Counted from the first letter of the stretch, positions 10,307-24,150 are shown. The stretch: 64,000 nt of DNA from Blasia pusilla (GCA_050084515.1 CM114271.1:10044001-10108000); one strand, 5' to 3'. Made by a program: numbers and translations. The notes: a model not told the origin generated them from the sequence alone.

Positions 10307-13000
10307 TAGAAATCTGGCATGGTTGCTGATTTACCAATAATTTTTGGAGTGTCGGATACTTGTGAAGCTTGTATGATGGGCAAGCAACACCGACAACCAT
10401 TTCCATCAGAGTCCAGCAATAGAGCAAAGGCTCCTCTAGAGTTGATACATGTTGACCTCTGTGGTAAAATGAGAACAGTGGCATTAGGTGGATCTTCCTA
10501 CTTCTTTTTAGTTGTCGACGATTATAGTAGGAAGATGTGGGTGTATTTCCTTTGTGATAAGGCAAGTGCTTTTGGAAAATTTAAAGTATGGCACAAGCTG
10601 GTTGAGAATGAGATAGGAAAGAAGGTACAAAAGCTTCGCACCGATCGAGGAGGAGAATTCTAATCAACAGAATTCAACAAATATTTGAGGAGCATGGAAT
10701 CAAGCGACAGTTAACCACGGCACATACACAATAACAAAATGGAGTTGTTGAGCGTCGAAACCATACAGTGGTGAGATGGCAAGAAGTATGATGAAAGCAA
10801 AAGGTTTGACATTAGGATTTTGGGCTGAAGTTGTTAATACTGCCATATACATTCTAAATAGAAGTGCTACCAAGTCAGTGCAAGGCATGACTCCTCATCA
10901 ATCATACTCATGTAAGGTACCATCAGTCCAACTTTTGAGGACTTTTGGTAGTGAGTGTTTTGTACATATTCCTGAAGCATCTAAGACCAAGCTGGAGTCC
11001 AAGAGCAGGAAGTGCATCTTTATGGGATACAGTGATGAGTCTAAAGCTTATCGCCTTTGGTGTCCTGAGGAAAAGAAGATGCTTGTGAGTCGTGATGTGG
11101 TGTTCTAGGAACAGCCTTGTCAAGTGGCAGATATCAGTGGTCCGTCCAAATTATCATCATACGAAGAGATAACCCACTAGAGCACACCACCAATGTTTAC
11201 ACCAGATCATCAAGAAGAAGAATTTGGTGATGATTACAAAGAGCAACCTTCTCTTCCACTACGGTCGTCATACCCTAAGTGGATAAAGCAGCTCTTGGAT
11301 GGTAAGGATCCACCTGCAACTGATGAAGTTGTTACACATCCAAGGAGATCCAAGAGACTAGAGGAGCAGAATAGAGCTTCCGCACATCTCATCAACATGG
11401 CCTTGATGATAGAGGTCTTGAAGGTGGAAGAGCCATCATGCTTGGATGAGGCCCTTGCTCATCCTGAATGGAGAGAGGCCATACCGATGGAGATGGACGC
11501 TATTCAGAGAAATGAAACTTGGACTTTGGTTGAAAAGCCAAAGGATAGGAAGATAATATACACCAAGTGGGTGTACAAGACCAAGTACAAGTCGGACGGT
11601 ACATTGGATAAATTCAAGCGAGGTAGGTTGCACCAGGATGCTCACAAATTGAAGGTTTTGACTACTATGAGACTTTTGCTCCTACTACAAGGATGACAAC
11701 CATTCGAATTGTTCTAGCGGTTGCAGGAACAAGACGTTGGCCTGTATACCAATACAATGTGAAGTCTGCTTTTCTGAACGGGAGTCACAAGGAGGAGGTA
11801 TATGTTTCTCAACCACCAGGTTTTGAGACACCCGGATGAGAAGAGAAAGTTTGTTTACTTCATCGAGCATTGTATGGGTTGAAGCAAGCCCAAAGGGTAT
11901 GGTATCAACGAATAGATACATTCTTTCGAGAGAAGGGTCTCATCAAGAGTCTGTCAGAAGCAAATTTGTATGTGTTTTGCGAAGATGGGATCTATATGTT
12001 GATAGTCTTGTATGTGGATGATCTTATCATCACAGAAGACCACAATAAGAAAATAGAGGAAATGAAGGGAGTGTTGAAATCTGAGTTTGAAATGTCAGAT
12101 TTAGGTCTTTTGCACTACTTTATAGGGCTGGAAATTTGGCAACAATCAGATTCTATTTTTCTCTCTTATCAGAAGTATGCTAGAGAAATCTTGAAGGCAT
12201 TCGGGATGACCGAGTGTAAGGCAGTGGTCTCGCCAATGGAGGTAGAGTTGAAACTCTCGATGGAGGATGTTTCACCATTGGTAGATGAAAAGTTGTACAG
12301 AAAGCTTATAGGCAGTTTGATATTTTTGTGTAACACTAGACCAGACATTAGCTTCGCTGTGGGAGTGTTGAGTAGGTTCTCAACTAAGCCTCGTGAGAAC
12401 CATTGGAAGGCAGGGATGCGTGTGTTGAAGTACATCAAAGGCACTATCATGTACGGCATCACCTATGGAGTAGGGACGGAAATGACAAGTTTTTGTGACT
12501 CGGATTGGGCAGGAGATTCAGATTCTCGAAGATCAATTTCGGGTTATTGCTTCTTGGTAGGATCAGGTGTGGTATCATGGGTCAGCAAGAAGCCACCTAC
12601 AGTGGCTCTTTCTTCTACCGAGGAAGAGTACAAGGCGGCTTGTTATACTTCTTGTGAAGCAGTATGGTTGAGATGGATATTCGAGGACATAGGAGAAGCA
12701 CCAGAAAATGCTACTGTAATGTGATGTGACAATAAGAGTTGCATATAATCATGTGTTTCATACTCCTGTGTTTCATACTCCTGTGTTTCATACTCCATTG
12801 CACGTAATCCTGTGTTTCATACTCGTATGAAGCACATAGAGATCCAGTATCACTGTGTTCGTGAATTGATCCAGAGAGGGGTTTTGAAGTTAGTCTATTG
12901 TCCAATAGAGGATAACCGTGCAGACATCTTCACGAAAGCTTTGAACAGAGATCAGCTTCACCGACATGTGAAGGGTCTTGGCATAGGTCCAAGACAGTAG
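10307..13000 (+). pseudogene. copia-B integrase, reverse transcriptase and RNase H
   Basis: Integrase (about 10320-11110) shows CEACMMGKQHR of the zinc finger, HVDLCG and DDYSR of the core, then RTDRGGEF followed by a stop. Reverse transcriptase begins near 11440 (EWREAIPMEMDAI) and breaks by frameshift near 11640-11700. It resumes with VKSAFLNG and carries an intact YVDDLII catalytic motif near 12010. RNase H follows (SDWAGDSDSRRS, ALSSTEEEY) and the end motif ADIFTKAL lies near 12920. At least five stops or frameshifts interrupt the polyprotein. A 15-bp triplication at 12752-12825 further damages the RNase H end. Confidence 0.9.
12752..12825 (+). repeat. 15-bp tandem triplication plus one displaced copy
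   Basis: TGTGTTTCATACTCC occurs three times in a row (12752-12796), then after 14 bp a fourth copy (12811-12825, last base G). The fourth copy encodes the family-typical FHTR start of the pol tail, so the other three are local duplications of coding sequence. Confidence 0.85.
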
Positions 13001-13020
13001 TCCACATGAGAGTGGATATT

Positions 13021-13029
13021 GAGGGGGGG
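13021..13029 (+). promoter_or_regulatory. Polypurine tract of copia-B
   Basis: GAGGGGGGG directly before the 3' LTR, the primer for plus-strand DNA synthesis. Confidence 0.9.
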
Positions 13030-13435
13030 TGTTGGATTCTCAACATCCACTTCTCTGGGCACCATTAATCTGATCGGCCCCCTTGTATGAGGAGAAGCCT
13101 AGATTGATGGTTCCGACTTAGACGTCGGAGGAGTCATAGTAATATGACGTAGGTGGTTTTAGGAGTAACGTTACTAGATTTATCTCACCCTATATTGCAT
13201 CAGGATCCAAAAATTTTCTATTAATAGAAACGAAGAAAAATAGGTAAAAACCCTAGTTTTCCCGAGTAATAAAATAGTCGGGAGCCGCAGCGGTAGCGCA
13301 TTCTCGTATGTCGAGTTATCTCCATGTTGAGGTTCCATCGAAGTTCTTCTGTGAGCGCACGGATGGACTAGGCCACTTTGTATTTCTAAGTTTTGTAAAG
13401 ATTTCAGTGATTTCGTCACTTTCTATTTTCTCACA
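13030..13435 (+). repeat. copia-B 3' LTR
   Basis: 406 bp, same ends as the 5' LTR, about 19 differences by eye. Followed by the TACAT duplication. Confidence 0.95.
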
Positions 13436-13440
13436 TACAT

Positions 13441-16400
13441 AAGCAGAATTATAATGTCTGGAAATTTTGTATGAAAAAATTTCTCATAGGTTAAGAAATA
13501 TGGTAGTTTTTTACAAGTGATGAGGTCAAACCAGAAGATGACTCAACAAACTTGAATGTTCGCGCTTGAAACAAGTGTGCAAAGCAAGTAATTCACTACA
13601 TTTCAACAACAATCAATTTACCAAAAATTGGTCATATTCAAGATGTTGAAATTCTAAAAGAGTACTTGGATGCATTGGAAAACTTTTTCGAGATATCTAC
13701 AAAGGCTAAAAAGATTCAATTGAAACAACAATTGAATGAAGTGAGGAAAGGATTGCAAAGCATCAATGACAATGTTTTGAGTATTAGACATATTGTTCAT
13801 TAATTGAATAACATTGGAAGGATTGTAGAAGATGATGATATGATTTTGTTTACTCTTCAAGGCCTTCCCAAAGATTACAAGTCTTTTGAGACTTCTATGC
13901 CTATGAGAGAAATATCAAATATTTCAAGAATTAGTTCCACTATTAAGTAGTGAGGAGATGTGCTTAGTAGGCAAGGACACATCATCTAGTATGCAAGAGA
14001 GTGCGTTATTTGCAGGTAATGGATAAAAAAAAGATAGAGATCGTGGAAAAGCTTCTGCGGTCTTTGTGGATATCAAGCATATAGAGAAAGAGGCACTCAA
14101 CATAACCCACTCAATCAACTACGAACCAGTACCAGACACAATCAGAAAGTGGTGATGGTGGAAACCATTGGGATCAAGGTTAACAACATAGGGTCCCTAG
14201 ATCTTGCAATTACTATGGAATAAAAGGTCATTATGCAAAGTTTTGCTTCAAGAAGAAGGCATATATGAGAACGGGAGCCTGATAACAACAAAACTATGTT
14301 GAGCAACAACACCAAGGAAAAGATCAAGAATAACAACATTTATAAATTGAGCATCTCTTTGTTATGACTCCTCGTATAGGAGCAATGGTCAAAAAAGATT
14401 CGACAACAAATGGGTACATCGATCCAAGTGCATAAAATCACATGATCTCACAAGCTAAATGGTTCAGCAGTATAGAATCGGTGAAAGATCTTGCAATAGT
14501 GCTCATAAGAGATGATACTTAACATCATATCATTCATACTCATAAAGTTCCAATAGCATCAGATGGTCTTTGTGCTCTTGGAAATATTCTCTATGTTCCT
14601 ACAATGGCAAGAAATTAGAACTCTATAGGATAAATAGTAGAAGAGGATTATCATATGAAGTTTAGTACAGATGGTTGTTTCATTGAAACAATGAATGATC
14701 AAACTATGATAGCCAAAGAAACAAGATCTAGAAAAATGTTCAAATTATATGTTTCTATGCCAGAAACTCAAATTAGATGTTTCTATGGCAGAGATTCAAA
14801 CAATAATTTATGGTCAAATTGGCCAACAAGTCATAGATCTAAATGTGTGGCATAAGATAATTGAGCATATGAAGCTTCAAAAATTACAGAATCTTTCATC
14901 ATCTAATCTAGTAATAGGACTTCCTAAATTATAGAGTCCTACTATATTAGAGATATGCCCTACTTGCCAATTTGGAAAACAAACTAAATGTCAATTTCCA
15001 AAGCAAGGTAGAAGAGCATACAAGATATTGGAGTTGATTTACAATGATGTGTGGACAACATTACAATGTAGCCTTAGTGGTTTCTAGTACTTTGTTTCAT
15101 TTATTGATGACTTATCTAAGTATATATGGGTAAACTTTTTGAAAGCTAAGTCAGAGGTATTCTCTGTGTTCCAAATATTCAAAATTCTAGTAGAGAAGCA
15201 GACTGGATAACACATTTTGAAACTGCGTTGTGATGGAGGAGGAGAGTATCTTCAACAGAGTTTAATGACTACTTATATAAGATTGGAATCTAACTATAGG
15301 TGACTTGCCGTTATACTCCATAACAAAATGAAGTGGCTGAGAGGAAGAATTGATATATTGCTGAGGCGGCATGTGCTATGCTGAATAAGAAGACCATGCC
15401 TAAGGTGTATTGTGTAGAGGTTGTAGTGTGTGTAATCTTCTTAATCAATGGAACTCCAACAATAGGATTTTATGATAAGACTCCATTCAAAGTCTTCACA
15501 TGAAGTAAACGTGATTTCTCCTTCCTTATAGTATTTGGCTGTATTTGTTATGTTTATGTTCCTTCTAAAAGATGTCAATAATTAGACCCCTAATCTGAAA
15601 GTTATATCTTCATTGGCTAAGGAGTATAAGTGCTACATTCCATCCTCTTGGCAGCTTATTATTAGTCACGATGTTATTTTTTATGAGCTAAAGTCATGGT
15701 ATGCTCCATCTCAGTATATTCCACCTTTAAACTCGTTCGTTGAGGGGGAGAATATGATTATAAAAAAAAATATTGCCTAAAAATTCCCCAAGTTCTAGTG
15801 TAGGATTATGAGAGGTCCTAGGTTCTTCAATTAAATCTATCAATCTATGATCAGGAAGAGTACGTATTCATTGTGTGGACACTACTTAGAGCCCAAGCTA
15901 GATGTTAGAGGCATCCATTTTTGGACAACAACTTTGTAGATCAAGTAGAATCACACATCATATTCATAGATTCATAAATGAAGAATCCCTTGTAACACAT
16001 CATGCATAAATGATGAATATCCTTCAAGAATAGGAACAAAGTTTTTTTTAAGAAGGTGCATGTAAGGTTGAATGGATTGAAGCTAGGGAGGAAGAACTTG
16101 TTGCATTAAGATATCGACAAACCTAGGAGCGGGTGATATACCTTCCGATAAGGAAGCTATTGGTGGCAAATAGATTTACAAATTCAGGTGTAATCAAGAT
16201 GGTACAGTGAACACATAGAAATCCAAATTGGTAACCAAGGGTTATACACAACAATATGACATCGATTATGAGAAGACATTTAGCCATGTTGCAAAGATGG
16301 CGACTACGAGAACAGTGGTTGTAGTTGGAGTAAGTAAGAACTCGAGATTACATCAAATGGATGTAAAGAATGCCTTCTAGAATAGAGACCTATATGAGAA

Positions 16401-17575
16401 GGTGTATAGGGCTCAACGACTTGGTATGAGCTTCCAAAATTTCCATTCCACGTACCTATGGTAAAGAAAGCTCTATATAGGCTTAAGCAAGCTCAAAGAG
16501 CTTGACATGGCAAGATTATATATGTACTACAAGAATTAGGCTTTAGGGTATGTGATTCTGACTCCTCGCTATATGTCTTGAGAGGACAAAGTTGTACACT
16601 TATCATTTGATTACTATGAGTATTAAAGATATGGTACAACAAGTCAAGTTAAAGTTACATGCATAATTTGATATGAAAGACATAGGAGAACTTAAGTACT
16701 TCCTTGGTGTTGAGTTTATCATGGTTGGAGAGGGCATGTGGTCTCTACAATAATAATATGCTCTTCACATGCTTTCAAAACATGGTATGAGGGCTTGTAA
16801 GCCAATCTCTATACCATTGGACTAGAGTGTGAATGTGAGAGTGGATGAAGGAGAGTTGTTTGTAGATTCTAATATGCACAGGCGCATGGTTGGAAGTTTG
16901 ATCTATCTAACTATAACCATACCACACTTAAGTTATGCTGTTGGCCTAGTGAGCCAATTTATGCAAGCACCTCGAAAACCTCACCTTGATGATGTGATGA
17001 GGATTATGGGATATGTAAAATTCTTTGTTCAATTTGGGCTTCAATTTGACCCTTCTTTGAGTTTACAATTACAGGGATTCAGAGATGCTGATTCGGTTGG
17101 AAGCGTCTCTGATAGAGACTTCACATCTGGTTATTCATATTATATTGGGAAGCGCAATTATGAGTTGGGCTTCAAAGAAGCAATCTACAGTTGCTTTATC
17201 TTCAATAGAGGCTACGTAGAGAGGAGCAACCAATGCAGCATGTGAGGTAGTGTGGCTTTATCGATTACTTGTTGAGATTGGTGTTAGTAACTTAAGACCT
17301 TGTGTAATATATGCATAAAATATTGGTTTATTAGTAGTATCAAGCTTGCTAATAACTATGTGTTTCATGCTCAAATAAAGCATGTTGAGGCGCACTACCA
17401 TTTTATCAAAGAGAAAGTGCTTGCAAAAGAAATTGATCTTATGTACATAGGTATAGATCAACAAATTGTTGATATCTTTACAAAGGCATTGTCTAGAGAT
17501 AAGTTTGAGATTTTAAGAAATGATTTAGATGTTAGAGATATCGATATGAGCTTGATGAAGAGTTTTGAAGATTGA
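13441..17575 (+). pseudogene. copia-A gag-pol remnant
   Basis: The gag part begins before the copia-B insertion and resumes here. A zinc knuckle near 14205-14246 reads CNYYGIKGHYAKFC, with the second Cys changed to Tyr. Integrase traces follow at about 14850-15600 (CPTCQFGKQTK, FIDDLSKYIWV, RCDGGGEYL). Reverse transcriptase and RNase H traces occupy 16080-17250 (FDMKDIGELKYFLGVEF, MVGSLIYLTITIPHLSYAVG). The end is the intact 17300-17575 frame with DIFTKALSRDKFE. No intact YVDD motif was found. Stops and shifts every few dozen codons show long decay. Confidence 0.85.
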
Positions 17576-17876
17576 GTTATAGTCAAGCTCATCGAAAATC
17601 CAAAATGCTATATTTGGTACTTTCATGAAGTAGGAAAGTTTAATCTTACTTAGTTAGTAAAGCATGATTATCTTAATTAGGGTTAGTTAATCAAAGTTAG
17701 TCTAACTCAACATTATAGTTAGAACTAGGGTTAGGGTTTCTTGTATATACCCTATATAGTTGAGAAGGGGGACCAAATTCCACTCATTCTCTCATTGCAA
17801 AATTTTGTTCTCCATGGTGTTGTGCGAGTGTGAGAGTTTTATCCCATAATTTATACATCTTTAGTAGTTTTCTACA
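17566..17876 (+). repeat. copia-A 3' LTR
   Basis: About 311 bp, TGAAGATTGAG to TTTTCTACA. Similar to 7599-7894. The stop codon of the pol end lies just inside it. Confidence 0.8.
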
Positions 17877-18842
17877 TCTATTGGGAAATTCCTTTGGGGC
17901 CGCTCCTTATGGCCGTCAACCCAACTATCATTATGATAACTTAGGGGTGTTTTCTCAATATTCATGTGTTTTTCTGGATCTGAAGTGTGTTGGAATCATC
18001 TTCTTGTAAGCTCTCCAACGACATCTTATTCATTCCAAAGGCATCTTGGTTCTAGTTGTTATGATCTCAAACACGGAGGATCCCCAAATGCTTAGTCAAG
18101 TTCCAAGTCAGGTTGCAATCCCCTTGGCGCCCATCTCTTGTGGGACTTGAGCTCCTCTGAAGTTGGAATTTCATCTTTTTCTACTAGCTCATGACCATCA
18201 TCACTTGAGATGCCCAACAATGTTTGTGTCTCGCTTGTACAACTCATGTCTTACTTGAGAGACTACAAAGTTCTTCCATCTTAGTGTGAGCCCACTAGAG
18301 TTCTAATGTTCCACATTGGCGTAAGTTTGGCTACGAGGATTGCAACACTCTCCCGTATTTAGAGGTTGATGCCCTCATCAATGCAAACCTTTAATTTCAA
18401 GCATCCCACTTGTTTATAAGGTCCAAAACATGTATTACTTTTGGATAATTATATATTGAATTTGACTTAGGTGCATCACTAAGTTTACTCATGACATCAC
18501 AAGTAAGATCACCCCAAACCCCAAAATAGAGTGATTAGCCTCGCCGACGCTAGGGCGAGCCCAAATGTTGGCTCCCCAACACTCGATCTTGTTCTAAATC
18601 ATTATCCAAATCCAATTTCTCTTCTCAAATATGCCTTGCATCTCCTCTTGATATACATCCTAAGCACACGAGGAATACTCAATCGGATGCACTACCACAA
18701 AAAATTGCAATCTTCAACTTATGCATCGGATATCAAAATCCATGCACCACTTTATTGCAAAACTAGCACAATGTAGTTTCAATGACTTTTGAGCTACTCA
18801 AGCTCCAATGGTCACAAGTTATGTCCCAAGTATTTCCATATG
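17877..18842. other. Unassigned sequence, possibly chromovirus 3' end
   Basis: No coding region recognised. Because the chromovirus integrase at 18843-19440 is read leftwards, this could be its 3' untranslated region or LTR, but no second copy is available to prove it. Confidence 0.35.
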
Positions 18843-19440
18843 CTAATGCATGTGCTTTCCTTGCATCCGTTTGAAGTCTTGTAAAACCTCTTGAGCATGT
18901 TCCAAATCGGCTTCAACGATCCAAGTTTCCTCCTTTACGTAGTAGTTCTTCCACTTGATCAAGTTCTCATACTTATTGGCCCTACGTTTTGAATGCAAGA
19001 TGGTCTCCACCTCAAACTCTGATTCATCTTTGATGATTATCGATTGGAGTCTCAACATTTGCCTGCGCTTGAGACGTACATTATTTTTTAAGAACCTCTT
19101 CAATAATGACACATGGAAGTTTGGGTGAATCTTCAATTCTTTGGGTAGCTCCAATGTGTAAACATCCTCAAACGAGTTGGCCTTGACCACATACGGTCCA
19201 ACATACTTGGTGGACAACTCTTTTGGAAGAGAGAGATTCTTCAAACTCAACCACACTTTCTTTCCCTCTTAGAATCTCACTTGGCATTAACTTTTGTTAG
19301 GATTCTTCACATACCTTAGCCAAACCTTCACAAGACTCTCTCTTGCTCATTTTTGCATGTGCTTGTTTTTCCAATTACAAACTCTATGTTGCGTCCATAA
19401 GCCAAAAGAAAAGGATTATGCATTTATAAAATGCCTGATC
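18843..19440 (-). pseudogene. Chromovirus integrase C-terminus with chromodomain
   Basis: The minus-strand frame 19256-18843 (137 codons) holds the integrase C-terminal fold (KYVGPYVVKANSFEDVYTLELP, then IHPNFHVSLLKRF). A chromodomain follows at residues about 78-128 (EFEVETILHSKRR, LIKWKNYYVKEETW, LEHAQEVLQDF). In Ty3/gypsy chromoviruses this domain guides integration to particular chromatin. From 19257 to about 19440 further integrase sequence is legible but broken by stops. The element is cut at about 19440 by the gypsy-B LTR. The element's name cannot be given. Confidence 0.85.
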
Positions 19441-20358
19441 GAGTTGTCACGTATTTTAGGATAGATCGACGAGATCTAGTAGAGAGCCTTGGGAGGTAGT
19501 GGGCGACAACCTCAAGAGGTCAAGAATGATCTGTTGAGTCCACGCGGAACTTGAGAGAGCAAGTCTTATCTTCATTTTTGCTCATTTGGAGCCATATAGA
19601 TCTTATTTAGGATAAGTTTCCATATAGAGTATATTTGACTTTACACTTTGGGAGAGGGGGGGGGACCTTGACTAACTACAGCAGGTCAAGCCAAGGAGGT
19701 GATTTGCGTGCATAGGTTTCCGTGGAGAGAGCTTGGGAGAGGGAAGGGGATATACTTCCAAGTGTCACATTTGAGTAGTCGATAGGCCGAGATCTATTGT
19801 GGATAGGGCGTAGGAGCCAGCGAAGTGTCTTGAGTGTAACTTTGTCCTGTGGTGTCGGATGAGGTTGAGGATAGGTCCGCTGTGTCAAGAATGTCATTTC
19901 TTACAACTTTCTTATTGGGGTCTTTCACAATTGGGTGACTTGTTGAGCAGGTCACCCGCCTCTAGTAATTTATGCGCGCAAGTTACCAAGAGGATAGCCA
20001 TTTTTAGGGAAGAATCTTTTGGCTCTTCCCAACCTTATATAAGGAAGGAAGATGGCTTTCCCAAGCCATCTTTCTCATGTTGGGCCGTTGGAGCACCTCT
20101 CTTGTATGTGTGTGAGATAGGACTAGGATGCTAGCGTTCGGATTCCTTGATAGCGTAGGGTGGACGAGGCTCGATATGCCAATGTAGATTGAGGAGTGGA
20201 GTTTTAGGCCGGGTGTGCCATTTTTACTACTCTTTATTTTTGTTCTGTGATCTCCATATATATGTATGAATTGATTTCTGTACATGTGTGGATCTACCCG
20301 TGTGTGGGGAAGATTAGTGTTGTGTGATGTAGATGTGACCAGCGATATGTATGTGCAC

Positions 20359-20530
<172 letters not shown>

Positions 20531-22082
20531 GTGATGGAGAGATCCACTTGATTTACAAAGAGAGAATGACGATTTGAGAGCTATAATGGAGGAGCTCTGT
20601 GGTGCTCGTTGTGTGTTGGAGATTGGGAACCGTGTTCCTTGCTTCATGGTTCATGGGAGTGCTCACGGGGGCAAGAGTCATGGAGTTTTATGTTTTCCGT
20701 TGCTCATTTTTTGTACGGGAGAGTGGCTTGCGGAAGTGCTGCCCAATTTCTGGTAGAAATTGAGTATGGGGGCCGATTGCTCCATATTGCTATTCTTAGG
20801 GGCACCATATAGCTTTCTGATTGTTGTTTTTTTAGGATTGAGGTTTGCTTTGAGAGAAATTAGCATCGAAGCGCTGCCAACATTTATGTAGGAGAGTAGA
20901 TTAAAGGGTTGTACGATAGTCCCCATCAATTGTTTTCGGAAGCTCCAATAAAAAACATTTGACGATATTGTTGATCAAGAAGCTATGCCTACTATGGAAG
21001 AAATGCTGTGCAATTTAGAGTTGTGAGCAGAAAGTTATGGCTGATTTTGCAAAGTGCCATAGCTAGACAGTTTTTAAGGTAAAATTTTCTCAAACCCTAA
21101 ACCAGCTGTTGCGCCGGCGGTGCCATCACCATCACCTTCGCTGTTGCCACCGTTTCCGCCATTGTTTAGGGCTGTGTTCGACCATCACCATTGAGGGTTA
21201 CGTTGGGCGGCCGCTGCTAGTTACCGCCCCCGTTTGCTGCTAGCGCTATTCAAGGCCATATCAGGCCGCCACCATTCAGGGCCACGTCGGGCCACCGCCG
21301 TGGAATTTGGTTGAGTCTGTACGCGTCACTGCCACTTGTGCACTTCCCAACTCAAACAAGGAGACCTTTTGGTTCATGGGGTTCCAATTTTCTTTTCGCT
21401 TTGCTATATCTTGAGGTTGTAGGTGCTCCGTGACGACCGAGTACCGGTGATGTGACGCTCGTAGCCGCACCACACCGCCGATTGCCCCGTCGTACTACTC
21501 ATGGCTGTATTGCACCATCTCAATCACGGTGTCGCTCCATCACTAGGGAGCAGAGCATGTGTTGTTGAATGAGGAGTTTATGCCATTTAGTGCCGCACCC
21601 CATTCTCGAGTGTCGTGTTGTTTGTATCTATTCCGTGACGCCAGTGCCCACACCGCACATTAAGGAGATTTAAGCATCATTAGTACCACATGAGGATGAT
21701 TGGAGAAGTTTGTCTTCACAATCGAGTTAGGGTTGAGATTTCCAATTTCTGATGAGCAACATTGAAATTTATTAAGGTTACTTATTTTGGTCTTTTTCCT
21801 TGCACGTGTGAGGGATTTTGAGAATTGGGTAGTTATTTGGGGATATTGAGGTTTTTGCAGATGCTGAGAGAATCATTGATGTATATGGTTTAGGGGACAT
21901 AGACTTATGTGGGATGTCTAGAGTTGAGGGTATGTTGTGTTGATGAGATGATAGCACACTAAACGGTTTTTTGCACCACGCCGCTTGTTGCCGCACACTA
22001 CACGTCTCAATAAGAGGGAATGTAGATTGAGTGCCGCATGTTTGGGTTGAGTGATTGAGAGATTACTCGTAAGATTGAGAGT

Positions 22083-24150
22083 GATCGCATGAGAGAGGCA
22101 CGAGGGTCATCACGGCATCCTTTCGGAACTTTGAGAGGAGAGGCGGTGGATCTAAGAGTAGCTCTCGAGGTTTTACTCGGAATGGCGCGAGGTTTCGAGG
22201 GGCGCCACATGAGGGACAACCTCGAACCCCGAACCCCTTCTGTGTCATCTTTAGAGAAAGGTGAGGGCGTAGAGGAGTTTGTGAGCACATCACCAGATAC
22301 AATGAGTGGTCCTACTATCTAGGAGTACGAGATGGACGATCGGGATGGAGGACCGCATAGGGTTTTGGTTACTATAGGTACCATAGAGTTACACGACTTC
22401 ATCGTAAAGTTGGTGTGATTCAAAGTGGGCTAGGAACTCTAGAGACTTCAACCCATTTACAACATGGAATGGAATGTTCCAGCATTTAGAGGGGGCATCT
22501 AGGGACGATTACCATGAATTATCCCGGAGATATGCCCATGAGATTCAGGCATGGAGACTCCATTATGACCCGCACTATGTGTCACGGAGTGAGCCATTTT
22601 TGGAAAAGGAAGAGATGTTAGGAGAGGCTACTTCCTCTTCCACCAATAATGTGTTAGGAGGGGTGAGTCGGACTAGAGCAATTATATCGTCCAGTCAGGT
22701 TCAACTCCATGCTTGAGTTCTTTGCGGAGTTGCGGATGAATTACCATGGGGTATGGACAGAGAAGTTGCGCAACATCCACAACTTCCATAGATGCACAAG
22801 TGAGAGTTTATGCGCGTGAAGCATTCACTTGCTTGCATTGGTTGATTAGCGTCACTTAGGGGGTGATAAAGTCCCAGTCTATCTAGGCATGGTACGCGAT
22901 GCTGGATCGAGACCTATGGAAATGGGTGAGGGATGGGGTACTTCTTATGCACACCTCATCTATGTTGAGAGATGTTTTTTAGGTCATGGAGTGTATTGAG
23001 CGTAACATGGCCGAGGAGAGCGTAGCAGCCATAGGTTTCGTGCGAGAGGAGTCACGATTTCTTGCACCACCAATGCAGTAATGTGGATTACAAGAGAGGA
23101 CTATGGCATCATAAGCTCTGGGAGGATATTGGGAGTCTGTGCCATAGAGACTTGCGCCATCATATGCGGTGCATCAATATCTGCCACGAATTATTTGTTC
23201 AGCATGTGGTGGAGCCCATTACGGTGCGATTGCATCCGTCACGGAAGTAGACGCGTGCCTCAACATGGAGGAGGAGATGGGTATGCATGAGGAGTTTACC
23301 AGTGTGATCTTTGTGAGAGGTATGGTCATACACGTGCGTAATGTTTTAGCCTACACCTTGAGTTACATCCAGACCGAGTGCCAGAGAGGGCACCCGAGAG
23401 AGTTTTCGGTCTTGGAGAGCCTAGAGGTCGTGCGCCTGGTGGTTTCACTAGGGACATGGATTTGGATTTGCTTGAGGGGGTGTTGGGGTTGCCCACAAAG
23501 GAGGATAGGTTTGCCACCTAGACGTATTGAGGGAGACGTGGGGCGTGAGGCTAGGATGGTTGCTCAAACACAGCAATTGCAACAGCTGATTTCAGTAGTG
23601 GCGTTAAGGTTACCCGACGCCAGAACAATGGCATCGACACCTTATGGAGAAGCATAGAAATGGAGGATCTTGGTTGGATATGCACGGCTGTACAAATGGA
23701 GGCATCCGTTTGTGTTACGCGTGGAGCAGTTGCATAGTTGGATCCACAAAGAGGGGAGGCCAGAAAACAGACCCGGCTTCCTCTATCTATCACGTTGTCC
23801 AAGGCGATGAAGACTCCATCAATGGGTCCTGATCAGAGTTCTTGGAGGATTGATGTTGTGGGTATGTAGGCACAAAGGGCGATGGGAGAAGTGAGTGTGA
23901 TGACTCCTACTGCATATGCTTATGTGGAGCCCTTGTCGAGTACGTTATTGGGGGTAGCCACTACTATGTACCGCGCCCCATTGTTTTTTGCTTTTGATGT
24001 TATGACTTTGGGAGGTATGCCAGCTGAGATTCCCGGATGGTCGCTATGCTATGTGAAGGTGGAGTTGGTTTTCTTGCATCACGATCAAAGGTGATTGAAG
24101 AGGAGGTGATGGACCTTCCCTTGGAGCCTGTGCTCGGGCTGTCCACCTCA
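22083..24150 (+). pseudogene. gypsy-B copy 1 gag
   Basis: Frames between 22083 and 22716 match copy 2: EYEMDDRDGGPHRVL, IGTIELHDFIV, MFQHLEGASRDDYHELSRRY, and YAHEIQAWRL. This is the Retrotrans_gag region that forms the particle. A CCHC knuckle is legible near 23310 (CDLCERYGHTRA, stop, C) with one codon changed to TAA. Further downstream a linker at 23640-23760 corresponds to copy 2 at 60590-60700. Multiple stops and shifts make it non-coding. Protease is absent because similarity stops at about 24150. Confidence 0.75.

Larger units (their letters stand above)
8455..13435 (+). mobile_element. copia-B, a complete 4,981-bp Ty1/copia element
   Basis: Identical-length LTRs of 406 bp (8455-8860, 13030-13435) start TGTTGG and end CTCACA. 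The element is flanked by a perfect 5-bp target duplication TACAT (8450-8454, 13436-13440). It has an initiator-Met primer site directly after the first LTR and a polypurine tract directly before the second. I count about 19 substitutions between the LTRs, nearly 5%, so insertion is not recent. Order inside: gag, protease, integrase, reverse transcriptase, RNase H. Several stops, a frameshift and a protease active-site change make it defective. It lies inside the gag region of copia-A. Confidence 0.95.
7599..17876 (+). mobile_element. copia-A, an old Ty1/copia element split by copia-B
   Basis: Two similar LTRs of about 300 bp (7599-7894 and 17566-17876) bound a degenerate gag-pol. The first LTR is followed directly by a TGGTATCATAG primer site (initiator-Met type). 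The element is interrupted by the complete copia-B (8455-13435 plus TACAT duplication), leaving about 5.3 kb of its own sequence. The pol frame is riddled with stops and frameshifts. A clean 5-bp target duplication could not be identified, consistent with age. A third LTR and pol end of the same family lie on the minus strand at 63433-64000. Confidence 0.85.

Noticed and set aside
22089-22322. Short intact-looking ORF as an independent gene
   Set aside because: It aligns with gypsy-B gag of copy 2 and is only a fragment of it.
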